Shown here: in pieces, positions 22,441 through 37,101 of the stretch
Numbering within the stretch: position 1 is the stretch's first letter
Layout of the letters: the number at the start of each line of letters is the position of its first letter
From: Trichuris trichiura
Lineage: Eukaryota > Nematoda > Enoplea > Trichinellida > Trichuridae
Direction: 5' to 3'
DNA: 64,000 nucleotides
NCBI GenBank assembly: GCA_037903355.1
Contig: JBAJFE010000004.1
Coordinates: 2,294,001-2,358,000, forward strand
Translations under genes and position numbers: made by a program
The notes under the pieces: generated by a model
Seen by the model: the letters and a program-made list of their open reading frames with translations, nothing else
The model's database searches: none
What the model was told of the DNA's origin: nothing

Positions 22441-24311
22441 AGCGCCAACCAATGTTAATTTCAATACTTATACACAAAACGCAAGCATCTCACTGCAAAG
22501 TAATTGATTTCAAGATACTTTGTTACAAGGTATCAACCTTGAATCGGGTTGCTTGAATATCGTTATGCATACATGAACATAAACAGTCGTAATGAGTACC
22601 GTGCCTTGTTCCTCTCAGCGAATGTTAATTAAACAACTCTACTCAGCGCTTAGTCATTGGAGACGAATAAAGACGTACCCGTTCGTAAATATACGCGTCG
22701 TACTAGTGACCGTACGCTTAGAGTTTGAAGCAAGAAATAGAATTTGAATTTATTTATGCATACTTGCTAATGAATACTCCAAAAAAGTGTTGTTTTACTC
22801 TAACTCGAGCAATGACCAAACCAATATGCAGAAAAGTGAAAGGACGAAAGCATCAATCGTAAGATATCCCCCTAATATAGTTACAGCACAGATTTGAAGG
22901 CACCCACCCATTATTGGCATGTTCTCAAAGCAAGGAAGCCTAAAATGAATAACCAATGAATGTTCAGCAAAAATTCAAACTTTCTACGCCCTACATAAGT
23001 CCTTACACTCAAGAATAAACTAAAATAGAAGCATACAGAATGCGGGTTCTCGTGAAGCTAAATAATCCATCGATATAGAAACGATTTCGTTATCAGAAAA
23101 ATGTAATGTTGTGATTCCTCAAGTAAGAGTAACGAAATTTTGCTCAGCACCCACTGAAGCTTCACACTGCTTCCCGACCGCTGCCGGCGACCTCCTATTG
23201 ATTAGCACTAAGAATATTTCGCAATTTTGATCACTGCCGCATGTATAATTGAATTTAGAATAAGCTGGGATAATTGTTCATCCCAATGAGGCAACGCCAT
23301 TTCAAACAACTTATTTGCACAGCTGGACGCACGCCAGACGAGCCAAAGTCGCAACAAGAAATTCTTTTGCATCAAATTTGCGAATCGATGCCAAAAACGG
23401 CAAACTGCTTCTACAAGCGCGCATGAAGAGGTCGGTCGACTTCGGCCCGTTAAATTACTGCCAAGCAAACGGACGCTGAGTCATGGAGCAGCAACAGCCA
23501 ATTGGATTCGGCATTCTCAAACTAACAACTTTATGGAGCGCTCGTCTGGGGCGCGGTCGCTTTTGAAAATTCGATTCGCCCAACGGACCACGCTTACCCA
23601 AGGCAAAACCGCGTCACGTGGACATGGTCAATATGCGAAGTTGTCCAGGAAGAATTAACGAGCGTACAGAGACGCAAAAATGGCCAATTCTTTTACCTCC
23701 GACCGCTACCACCCTTAGACAATGGAGATATGTGGCAATTTTCCTGTCAACTTTTAAAAATTCTCACCAAGTAGCCAAGTCAAACTTTTCCTATTGGCAA
23801 CATGAATATTTGTGAACGGCAGACGAGAAATACGCGCGCGGGTCGTTATTTTATAAATTGCAAAGCGTCAATGGGGGAAAACCAATTTGTATTGATTAAA
23901 ACGGGCAATCGTGGGAGCAAAAAAGACAAACGGACAAAAACTGGCTGACGGCGCAACGCGCGCGGCACCAATGCTGGTGGGATCTGATGAAAAGAATTGA
24001 CTTTTTAAGGATGTTCCACCGCGAAAAGCCTCTTTCAATGGCCGGCTCTAAGCAGTCCGTTATAGCAGCCAGCAATGAGTAATCAAAGAGGAGCTTGATC
24101 GATTCCGCTGTCATTCTTTTCCCTATACAGTCTAGTCGTCCTTACGAAGGCAGCCGGCTGATCTTGCGCTCTTTCAAAGATCGATCCGAACTTATCTTCA
24201 GCCATCCAACTGACTTCACCCTGTTGATATTTCTCCACTGTCCCTTTTGCATACGGATATTGTCTCGTCTCCGTTCCTTTTCAAAGGAAAGTGCCTGCTT
24301 GCAAGCCAAAT
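22441..24311. other. Intergenic, no gene recognised
   Basis: Between the weak minus-strand exons and the CDK5 activator gene. Only short ORFs without domains occur, for example around 23208-23468 on the minus strand. The last few hundred bases probably contain the promoter and leader of the CDK5 activator gene. Confidence 0.45.
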
Positions 24312-26709
24312 ATGGGTTCCACGCTTACAACAGCTATACCTGGGGCAACTCACAAATTTCAAGGCAAAGAAAGCACCGGATGGAGATCTGACAAGCTGAA
24401 GAAAAGTATCAACGAAAAACTACGTGTAAAAAATAGGCCAGTCTTCTTGAAGCCACATATGCGAGAAGAAAAAGAGCCACCTAAAAGGAAGAAATTGGCA
24501 TTGCTCAACTGGAAGCGCTCGCGTTCCTGTGTTTTCACACCTACTGCATGCAGGTCGACTTTAAACTCAACGCCAACCCAGTGTTCCCTACCTTGCGTTG
24601 AACATCGGGAGAACAATGCGTTCATGAACGGATATACGACACTTGGTACCTATTCGGCAAGTATGCACAAGGAAAAGCTTGTTCTGCGGTTGGACGCGAA
24701 CTCCAACTTCGAAACTTGCTGGTACCCCCAAGTGGTCTCTCCGCTAGATGTGTCATTCAACGAAATAGCCTACATTGATCAAAGCGATTCGTCCAGCGAA
24801 AATGTACCGTCCAAACAGCCGGTTACCGATGCGCGCGTAGGTATACCGTTCTCCAGCTCCTACTGCCGACTATGCGAACATCTTCCCTCTCCTTATGTGC
24901 CCAATAATTTTCGAAAGTGCACTGACCGACCCGTGGCATTGCCTAGGTCGACGCCTCATTCCATGTACGAGCTTTGCTCAGCTACCAAAAGCGGTGAATT
25001 GAAAATGACAACCGGTACGCAGACAGTGAAGTTGGAGAAAAGTCGTCGGAACAAAAAATCAAGCTCATTTCCGCATTTCATTGGCTGCTACTTTTACCCT
25101 TCCGTCCAGGCGTCCACGGGCGAACTGCTACGATGTTTTGGTATTTATCTTTACCGGAAGTGCCATCTGCTGAAGCGCTTCAATCCCCAAGACCTTGCCA
25201 TATGGTTACAAAGGGTGGACCATACGCTGCTTGTTCAGGTATGCCCATTGGGGACTTTGCCATTCGATCAATAAGGCTTTAACATTTTCCGTACATTATC
25301 CCTTCCCTCTCTCGCTTCTACGCATCTTTATTGTTATTAAGGCTTATGAAAATTTTCTGCGTGTTAGGCTGACTGCATAGAGACATTTGAGAGCTAATGA
25401 TCGGTTAGTTTAGCTGATAGCGAATACAGAGACATAAGGCCATTTTTCGACATTTTTATAGATGCGATAGGTCTGACTTAAAAAAGCAACATTTATGAAT
25501 ATTACGAGAATAAATTTGACAAGCGCCGACAAGGAATATTGACTAAAACTATCAGCAATGATGGAATGACTAAGCGGTGAGCGCGCTAGCTGACTTGACG
25601 AATTTATTGCGTATTTTAACAGAGAGCCGACGACCACTAATAGCCTAAACTGACAAAAGGTCAACCAGCAAAATCACTTGAATTATTGATCAACATTTCC
25701 GTGGTCAACGTTTTATTGCCTCGCGTTAAAACGTAGCCGACAAGTCGCGCACGCACTCTTAATTAATCAATTAACTACTGGCCATCTTCGGGACTTAATA
25801 TTCCCTTTGGAAATAGGCTCACAACACGCCGGCCAGTCGATCTTTTGGCTGCAACCTTTTCGAAAACGAATTTCGCTCCAACGTTGGGTTACTGAGAGCT
25901 ATACAATACCAATAATACGAGGTACGGTAGCTCAATAAGATTGAGCTCGAATAGGCGATAAAATTTTTTTAAAAAATATATAATCGATTTTCGTTTCTAC
26001 TTGACGATAGCATTGGCAGCAAGCTGACAATCAATGACTGTTTAGTCATTGGTTGTCGGCTAAGATAAACAAGTGCCTTTGCACTCCTCTCCTTTGAGTA
26101 AATTTAAAAATAACACTGCTTACACGTTTGCGGAGTGGAAGAGGTAGGAAACTGAACTGTAATTAAAATTCAAAAACCAAACTTCGTCCTGTACGAAGCT
26201 TCCGCGTGACTTAACAAATAACAACTTGATAAATTAGTAGGAAAGGAAGCAACGAACTAAAAAGTTTCTGAGAAACTGCTTTTAGTTGTTTATTTATTAC
26301 TACGCAGAAAGCCATCAGGAAATGACCTTAAAAGTCGTGTTATTCATTAAAGCTAAGCTAAGTTTACCTTTTGTTTCAGGGATGGCAAGATTTCACCTTC
26401 ATCAATCCGGCAAACTTAATTTTTATGTTCATGCTCACCCGCGAGGCGGTCGTTCCAACGCTCAGTTCCGAGTCGGAATTGCAAAGAATTGTGCTCACCT
26501 GCTTCTACCTATCGTACGCCTATATGGGCAACGAAATTAGCTATCCACTGAAGCCATTCCTGGTCGATGCCGACCGGGAAAAATTTTGGAGTCGCTGCCT
26601 TATGCTAATTGACAACTACAGCGGCAACATGCTGAAAATAAACAGTTGCCCCGCCTTTTTTGGCGAAATGATCTTGGAATTAGCCACTTACGGCAAAGAG
26701 TACGATTGA
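24312..26709 (+). CDS. cdka-1: Cyclin-dependent kinase 5 activator (p35 type)
   Basis: Two exons, 24312-25238 and 26380-26709, joined in phase 0 after VQ give 418 aa. The C-terminal third matches the cyclin-like fold of CDK5R1/p35: QASTGELLRC, then LLVQ and GWQDFTFINPANLIF across the intron, and the family signature YMGNEISYPLKPFLV. The start at 24312 gives MGSTLT, an N-myristoylation consensus like MGTVLS of vertebrate p35, and is followed by a basic stretch with LLNWKRSRS that matches the conserved WKR of p35. The open frame extends seven codons upstream without another ATG. The protein binds and activates CDK5 without being a cyclin, and in animals acts in neurons at membranes. The middle region (about residues 100-260) is low in homology. 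A 1141-base intron separates the exons. An AATAAA at 26795 lies 86 bases past the stop. Confidence 0.95.
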
Positions 26710-26794
26710 GAAATATGGTGCGGCAATGGCAGCAGCGAAAACGTCGTCAACATTTTGTGGTACGACTGGTTACTTCGACTGAGCGTTTTATGCC

Positions 26795-26800
26795 AATAAA
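26795..26800 (+). other. Probable polyadenylation signal (AATAAA)
   Basis: Canonical hexamer 86 bases downstream of the CDK5 activator stop codon. Position and spacing fit a short 3' UTR; not otherwise tested. Confidence 0.6.
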
Positions 26801-30409
<3,609 letters not shown>

Positions 30410-30503
30410 TGGTAAAACCTAACGCCATGCGAAATGTTTTGTTTTTGTACTTGATTCTTTATATTTTCTTCCGATATCTGTATGCCGTAACTGTTTGCGC
30501 CTT

Positions 30504-30509
30504 AATAAA
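30504..30509 (+). other. Probable polyadenylation signal (AATAAA)
   Basis: Hexamer 95 bases after the U2AF stop codon, the first one downstream. Confidence 0.55.
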
Positions 30510-31720
30510 CATGACTTACGCTTTTAATCGTTAAAGTTTTGCCCTTTTCGCTTGTTTGTTTTTATATGGGCAGCTTTCGTACTATCTGAAAAGATTTCTC
30601 TTTTTTTAAAGACTGTAATGCAATGAAAACTTTTAAGAAGCGAGCATCTGAAATGTTTGTACTACCCGCCAAGCCCACTCATAAAATTAAAACAGATTAG
30701 CGACAGGTCAGTATTTTTGGGTAAGCAACATGAGATTCCACTAGCTCGATAAAGCCTGCTAGTTTATAGGTGTGCTTCATCCTTCTTGTGAAATACTGTT
30801 TTTCTTTGTGGTAGTTATTTGAGTGCAGTTTTAAAGAGCAGCAGCAGTTGACTGAGTTGCTTTTTTGACTTGAGTAGGTTTGCCGAAGTCCGTATTGGTG
30901 CAATGAGAACAAACGTACCTGATTTTCTTTCCTACTGTCGCTATGAGCTGAAGAGACGAGAAAATAGGAAATGTTGCTATGCATTCAACGCTGCTTGTAT
31001 TTTTGTAAGCTCAGTAGGGTGATTTTGCAAATTAACGCAATAGTGTAGAAAGTCAGCGATGTTTTGCAGTTGTCGCAACGTCATTTTACCTTATGTAAAA
31101 TAGAGGCGTTTTGAATGCTCCGAATAACCATTCCAAAAAACAACTGATTTCTTTTGCTAACGAAGCATCGCAGTGGTTACGTGGCTTTGCCTTCTGTTCT
31201 TGATTGTGTTTTTGTTGGGCAATAGATGCTGATAGCAACACAGCTTTAGAAGAGTATTGAAACCTTGCCTATTGGAAAGGACGCTGCTATTCACAATATC
31301 GACTAGAAGTCCTGCAATTCACTGTAGATGTCTTGAAATACTTTTATTCTCTGGAATGTGCGCTAAGCTGGCGTCCATAAGGTTTCTACTTCCAAAAAAT
31401 TTCCGCACGCGTTTGTACACGTGCGCTGGCAGCTGTTTCGAGAAATCGGTGCATTAATTACGCTATACTGACTTTAGCGGGTGCTTCTGCCATTTGCAGA
31501 TATTTTTTCCATATAACGTTCTGCAGCGATTAAAAGTAGACCTCAAATTCTATTGGATTTCAAATAAGCACATATTCATTTCGTATCAAAAACTGCTTAT
31601 ACAAATTAGCTGCGCATCCATTGAGAGGTTTCTTGGAGGTGTCCTTTGATTATGAGAACTTGCTAATCATTTATAATGGTACAGACCTCGCGTCACTCAT
31701 TTTCCATTAGTCTCCTGACT

Positions 31721-31721
31721 A

Positions 31722-31777
<56 letters not shown>

Positions 31778-31828
31778 GCTGTTGTTGTTGTTATTGTTAT
31801 TATTATTATTGTTATTATTATTATTATT
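31721..31828. repeat. ATT/GTT trinucleotide microsatellite
   Basis: Tandem ATT units, interrupted by a short GTT-type stretch (around 31778-31796). Unlike the one at 13299 it has no reverse-complement half. Confidence 0.95.
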
Positions 31829-31961
31829 CCCCTGTTGTTTTTAAGGTTAAACCGATGTATTTTTGTAACAGATGTGTAAGTCTTCCATGTAAGGTTTGCT
31901 TACGTAATAAACCGTTTATTAAAAGAAAAGGCGGATCTTCTCAATTAGCCGCCCTACTGTT

Positions 31962-32121
31962 TGAGAAATGCAGGTTTTTCCCAGCCAACAGATGCGCACA
32001 TGCTTTTCTTCGCTTACTGTTGAGCAACGCGGTCATCTTGTTCTGCTCCTGCTTAAGCCTAAGCCAAAATACAAGCCTTAAGCTGAGGCTAAAATTAAGT
32101 TACAGCGAAACAGGATGACAA
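31962..32121. repeat. Dispersed repeat, copy A
   Basis: Shares an ordered set of short motifs with copies near 39022 and 40331: a GAAAAATGCAGGTT-like start, then AAGCCTAAGCCAAAATA, then a CAGGATG/CAGCATG-like end. Similarity was judged by eye and is patchy, so boundaries are approximate and the class of element is unknown. Confidence 0.45.
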
Positions 32122-32284
32122 TAACGAAAAGCTTTTATTTTCTAAGCTTTCCGGGTTAAATTTATTCCATTTTCAGCTAAAACATGACTGGCGGTAGGCA
32201 AAAGGAACGGCGACTTACCAGTAGGTAAGTTTTGAATACAGAAAGCGGTTCCGTCTTGTAATCCGTGAATTTATTTACCCTTTA

Positions 32285-32356
32285 TGCCGTGACCAGGATT
32301 CGAACCTGGGTTATTGCGGCCACAACGCAATGTCCTAACCACTAGACGATCACGGC
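32285..32356 (-). tRNA. tRNA-His (anticodon GTG)
   Basis: A 72-base cloverleaf on the minus strand starting GCCGTGATCG and ending TCACGGC plus discriminator A. All seven acceptor pairs form; the D-arm has TAGTGGTTAG, the anticodon loop reads TTGTGGC, and the T-arm has GGTTCGAATCC. Internal boxes A and B are intact. It is nearly identical to the copy at 33123, which lies in the opposite direction and shares about 20 bases of 3' flank. Confidence 0.96.
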
Positions 32357-33122
32357 GACATCTTCTTTATGTCAAAAAAAAATTCAAAATGGTTTTGAGG
32401 AATAGTGCATTTTCTCTTTGTTTTAACGGACGGGACATTTCGTAAATAGACTTTCTAACCGATTAAATAAGCCAACCCTATGCAATATAAAATTGACTTT
32501 AGTAGAACGCTTCTATGCTGTTCCAATCCCTACCGTGTGGTATCTGAGCATACTGTTTGTCTGCGTTTGTTTTCAGATTCCTGACAATATGGTTCAATTT
32601 AATGTTTTTCTTGAAATAGATACTATTTATAAAAGGTAAATTTTAAGCTTTTTAGACGCAGAACTTTCGTGGAAAACTTTTATGCATCATCAATGCCAAA
32701 TCGACGAGAACCTTACATTTTGCTTTATTTTTTACTTTTGGCATGTATGACTGGCGCTTTGCGCAGTTTGCGGTTTCGTGCTCGAAACTTAATAAGTTCT
32801 AGTTTCACATTATGGGCCGTCCATTCGTTGGTTGAGAAGATGTTCAGTTTATTGCACGCATGTACATTGAAGAAGGCATAAAGATAACAAATATTAATAT
32901 TAAAACATTATTATTGAAAATATAGCTTTTTGGTACGTGACTGTAACTTTTCATGTTTAAAATGTTTCGTTTTGCGGAATCTGTCCCGAATGGGTGTCAG
33001 TTTTATACTGCGTAGAGCTAGTTTATTTAATCTGTTAGGAAATCCGTTAAAACAAAGGGAAAAGGCGCTATTTATCAGAACTTGGGCAAACGTTCACCAA
33101 AAAAGTCTGTGCAAAAAATGTC
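32357..33122. other. Spacer between inverted tRNA-His genes
   Basis: No gene recognised. Short ORFs on the plus strand at 32669-32881 and 32930-33208 have no domain; the latter reads through the tRNA gene. Confidence 0.5.
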
Positions 33123-33194
33123 GCCGTGATCGTCTAGTGGTTAGGACATTGCGTTGTGGCCGCAATAACCCAGGTTCGAATCCTGGTCACGGCA
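33123..33194 (+). tRNA. tRNA-His (anticodon GTG)
   Basis: Same 72-base sequence as the copy at 32285 but on the plus strand, with acceptor stem, anticodon loop TTGTGGC and T-loop intact. Its 3' flank (GAATTTATTTAC-type, read on the opposite strand) matches that of the first copy, so the two form an inverted duplication about 0.77 kb apart. Confidence 0.96.
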
Positions 33195-33876
33195 TGAAGA
33201 GTAAATAAATTCAGCGAATAAAAGGTGGAACTATTTGCGTTTACATGTTTCTTCTCACGGGACAAACTCCGTAAGAAGATACCTTTGAAAACATTATTAT
33301 CTGTTAATATATGTATTTTGTGTACTTACGGAGAGCCTGACTGCATTTTAATACTGTCGGTACTTGTGGGCTGCTCGTTTCAAATTCTCGCAAACCTCCG
33401 AATAGCGTTCCAACATTTTCACTGCGTAGTTCAATTTCTTTTTTATGCAATGGATTGCAAATGTGCTTGATGTCGAAACGCTTGTCAGCTACTAAGGAAA
33501 TGCCACCATGTCACATTCCTGTGAGCGGGATCACGCGGAATCGAAATAATTTTTTCGTAACTTCTAAGCTTCGTAGCAGTTCACTTGGCAACTATACTGC
33601 TTCGACAAAAGCAAAGCGTCAAAAGTAGCGCATGTTTTCCGTGCTTGCCCCTGGCGGTATTTAACTATGCCGTCCGCGTGGGCCCGGTAAATACGATTTG
33701 ATGAATGTGATGAACAGATGCGGCAGTACGTAAATCTGTAGCGTCACTGTTCAAGACGAAGTACAGTCACAGGTTTTGCAAAAAGCAAAATATTACGTGC
33801 ATTTAACAGCACTGTAGAAAGCGTCGAAATAAAGCATAAAAATTCAAAAAGACTTTACTGCAATCACTTCACCTTT

Positions 33877-34301
33877 CATGGTTGGTTTTCAGTTCATGGC
33901 TTAGGCCTGTTTGATGTATCTATAAGTAAACTTCAAATTTCCATACCATTGAATGGATGAGCAAATCGTTAGAGAAAATACAGAACAGCTCAATATTATC
34001 CCTACGGCAAATAGTCCGCCTTCTATTCTATGAGTTCGTTTAGGCTTTATGTCGTGACCAGGATTCGAACCTGGGTTATTGCGGCCACAACGCAATGTCC
34101 TAACCACTAGACGATCACGGCGAACTTTTTCATTCTTTGTTCCTTAATTGCAATAGCCTCCATGAACAATTCAATACGTGTTGAATTGTTCTGTATTATT
34201 CTCTAACAATTTGCTCACCCATTCGCTGATCGGCTCTTTTGAAGTTTACTTACAGATACGTCAAACAGGCCTAAGCTGCGAACCGAAGATCAACCATGCA
34301 A
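33877..34301. mobile_element. MITE-like inverted-repeat element enclosing a tRNA-His gene
   Basis: Left arm (about 33877-33996) and right arm (about 34180-34301) are imperfect reverse complements over roughly 110-120 bases. Shared features read inward: CATGGTTG, CTTAGGCCTGTTTGA, GTATCT-TAAGTAAACTTC, a TGAGCAAAT/GTTAGAGAA block and ATACAGAACA. No transposase ORF lies inside. The arms match, by eye, those of the palindromic element at 63506-63670. A third tRNA-His copy occupies the centre. Confidence 0.75.
34050..34121 (-). tRNA. tRNA-His (GTG), third copy with acceptor-stem mismatch
   Basis: Identical to the other two copies except one base near its 3' end: the acceptor strand reads TCACGAC instead of TCACGGC, so position 2-71 becomes a C-A mismatch. 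Anticodon, D-arm and T-arm are unchanged. It lies between the arms of an inverted-repeat element. It may be a degenerating copy; function cannot be judged from sequence. Confidence 0.85.
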
Positions 34302-35469
34302 CAACCAAAGACTGTTAAAAGACACCCAGTTTTCCAAAATCACGTCACCTTTAGAAACCTTAATTTTACTTAATTTGAAGCTGCGGAAATGTGCGTAATT
34401 CAAAAGGCAGCGAAATGGTGTACTGCGCTTTACTTTTCAGAAATAATGAGCAGTTTGTTTCTTAGGCAGATACTTTGGTGACGTCACATAGACAAGAAGG
34501 GGTCATTACGCTCCGCCGAACCTTTCGCATCTGGCAACATAATTCCTTTTACGACTCTTCAAGTGGCGTAGCAATGAAAAAATGGATCACTGTGCAGGTG
34601 GCCGCAAATTGCTGACAGAGATAAAAAGGTGCAATGAAACAAACTGGTCATCTCATGGTTGGTTTGTACAAAGAATTTCCCTAACGAAAAGAAACGAACA
34701 AATCTGTCGGATGGAAAACTTTTCAAAAATTTATCATTCTTTGTTTGCCTAATTGGTGGAAACATCAGTGTTTACAGATTGTTCGCGATACAGACAATGC
34801 GACATTCGAATTGCGTCCGCGAAAAACGAATGCTATATTAGGCTGTCTCACGCGCATTTTACATTCGAGTCGGAAGACGCGGTTATTGTATTGGTAACAA
34901 AAGTTGTTTTACGAACTTTTGAATAAGAAAAAACCATATTCAAATTTCCCGTCATTTTTTGGAAACTAACGCTTCGGTTTTGATTATTTAAAGGTCAAGG
35001 TAGGGTCAACAAGTAAGAAAATGGTGTTCCCGATTAACATCTTGTTTTTCTTTGCGTATCACTTTTGGACAATCGCTTAAACGCCCGCGTGACCGGCTAG
35101 TTATTACAAGAAGGCGAGAAACTAGTAGCGAATGAAGCCTGCAGCGCTATGTTGCAAATAGGTTTAACCAAAAGGTCCTCGAAGCTGGCATTGACTATTC
35201 GTCAAGGTTTTCTCCTGTACGATCCTGACCAGTTCGACTTGACACTTCGGCGACAGATGAGCGCTTAAGAGAATAAAAAATTCCTTCTGACAGCTGGTCT
35301 CAGGCGCTGTCAACTTTTGCTTTCTCTTGACGTATACGAAGACCGGTTTCCGACGTAAACGAAAGGGAAGATGAGAGCACCAAAGGTAGGTAGCTCGTCA
35401 TTGCAACTTTACGCATAGGTGCACCTGCTCAGCACAGTGGTCATTTATGCTTCTTATTTGGGCTACTGG
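34302..35469. other. Intergenic, no gene recognised
   Basis: Between the inverted-repeat element and the BPI-family gene. No domain-bearing ORF; the last stretch before 35470 presumably carries the promoter and leader of that gene. Confidence 0.45.
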
Positions 35470-37101
35470 ATGAAGTACGCCTTGCATGTATGGCTATGCC
35501 TGGCTGGGCTGTTCGGCCATGTATGGCTTTGGAGGTTTTCGGAATCTGAAAAATCCGATAACCCCGGCATTGCCGTCCGCATCACCAACCACGGGTTTCT
35601 TTATCTCAAAGACACCATTCAAGAGGTGCTAAGGAAGCATCTGAGCAATCTGCACATAAGCGAAGTGCACGAAGGCACCTTCCTTAGGGTGCGTTTCGCT
35701 TTGCGCAATTTTCGTATAGTCCGTTTGACAGAAGCCGAAAAAGTTGAAGTGGAACTAAGACCGCAAGCCGCCCAGCAGATTCGCCTATCAGCCGACAGAT
35801 TCGACATGGATTTTGAAATAACAATTTACACATCAATGAGGCATTTGGAAAGGCTCGTTTTGCTGGTAAGCATTGAACAAGCCTCCTTTTCCGAAACTAT
35901 CCAGTTGACCGTAACTGAAAATCGCCAGCTCAAGGTTACCTCTCATTCGTGCACCTTCAGAGTGGGACCCGTTTCGGTCAGCATCCTGGAATATGACGGC
36001 CGCAAAGGGTTAGCCAAAATAGTGCGAAGAATTTTTGCCAGGCGTCTTCATCAGCTTATGCAAGACGACTTTTGCAAACGTCTGTCCAACTTCACGGAAA
36101 CATCGTTTGCAAAAATCATCGCTGGAATACCCATACGCCAACCGCTGACTGGTATAACAGCAAGTTCGCGTAAGGCTTTTGTGCGCAATTCAAAGTTTGG
36201 CCATCCTTTGAAACGCAGCGCTTATGTTGGATCGCAAGCGCTTGATGACCCGCTGAGAAATTTCTATGTGGATATGGGTTTAGTAAACAAACCAGTTGTC
36301 ATCTTATCCCCGCCTATCAAGTATCTTCTTTTGGCAATCAAAGGAGAGATTTCTCAAGAGAACTCGGTCGAGGCACCCTTCCATCCAAAACGAATTGCCA
36401 ATCTACCAGGAAAGCGAGGAGTCATGTTATATATAGTCATTACGGATTATCCTATCAACTCCATGCTATACCATCTCTACCAAGATGGTCTGCTTAACTA
36501 CAACTTTTCGTCCAAAAGCAATGACGAGATGGGAAAATTTTTGCGCGTAAACTGCGACGACCTGATGTGCATAGGTTTCGGCATCCCTGAGCTTGAGCTG
36601 CGCTACGCAGATTATGATATTGAAGCTACCTTTGCACTCACTGAAGTTCCGGTGGCTAAATTCGATGCGGATAAGGCGACTGTTACGTTCGAAGGTAAAT
36701 TGGAGTTCTTTGCCACCAAACGTAACATTAGGCAAAAGCTGTTTGCCTACACGGTTAAGGCGGTGATCGATCCTCAAATTCGCCTACAAAACGGCCGCAT
36801 ACGAGGTAAGGCCCGCTTTGAAAAGTTTACCATGAATCGGATGCTTCCGACGACCGGTCAGCTACGCTTGGAAAAGATCCAGTCGGAACTGCTGGCCACC
36901 ATATTGAAATCCATGATTGAATCGAAACTTAACAGTATCCTGAGTAAAGGCATGAGCTTGCCGGAAACCAGGGTGCTAAAGTTCGTCAATCCCGAAATGA
37001 AGTTGGCCAAAAATGCCGTCTGGCTGATGGCTGACATAAAGTTGGACGTGCGTGCGCTGGAAAGTTTGTTCGCCTCTTCCGGAAACATGTTGGGCAGATG
37101 A
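35470..37101 (+). CDS. BPI/LBP/CETP-family lipid-binding protein, intronless
   Basis: A single open frame of 543 aa. I chose the ATG at 35470 because it gives a signal peptide (MKYALHVWLCLAGLFGHVWL); the frame is open 17 codons further up but without an ATG. The mature N terminus has the family hallmark NPGIAVRITNHGFLYL, equivalent to NPG-VVRIS in BPI. Two cysteines, C161 (SHSC) and C202 (DDFC), sit where BPI and LBP have their single conserved disulfide. The two-lobed BPI1/BPI2 length (about 480-550 aa) is normal. Family members are secreted and bind lipids such as phospholipid, lipopolysaccharide or cholesteryl ester; in C. elegans relatives such as NRF-5 act in lipid or phosphatidylserine transfer. 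The specific ligand is unknown. Lack of introns over 1.6 kb is unusual here, since most neighbours have many. Confidence 0.92.
   Translation: MKYALHVWLCLAGLFGHVWLWRFSESEKSDNPGIAVRITNHGFLYLKDTIQEVLRKHLSNLHISEVHEGTFLRVRFALRNFRIVRLTEAEKVEVELRPQAAQQIRLSADRFDMDFEITIYTSMRHLERLVLLVSIEQASFSETIQLTVTENRQLKVTSHSCTFRVGPVSVSILEYDGRKGLAKIVRRIFARRLHQLMQDDFCKRLSNFTETSFAKIIAGIPIRQPLTGITASSRKAFVRNSKFGHPLKRSAYVGSQALDDPLRNFYVDMGLVNKPVVILSPPIKYLLLAIKGEISQENSVEAPFHPKRIANLPGKRGVMLYIVITDYPINSMLYHLYQDGLLNYNFSSKSNDEMGKFLRVNCDDLMCIGFGIPELELRYADYDIEATFALTEVPVAKFDADKATVTFEGKLEFFATKRNIRQKLFAYTVKAVIDPQIRLQNGRIRGKARFEKFTMNRMLPTTGQLRLEKIQSELLATILKSMIESKLNSILSKGMSLPETRVLKFVNPEMKLAKNAVWLMADIKLDVRALESLFASSGNMLGR

Larger units (their letters stand above)
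30510..32284. other. Intergenic with simple and dispersed repeats
   Basis: No coding gene recognised. It contains an ATT microsatellite (31721-31828) and one copy of a dispersed repeat (about 31962-32121); both are listed separately. Confidence 0.5.

Noticed and set aside
32990..33208. ORFs running through the tRNA-His genes (for example VVRTLRCGRNNPGSNPGH)
   Set aside because: They are translations of the tRNA sequence itself.
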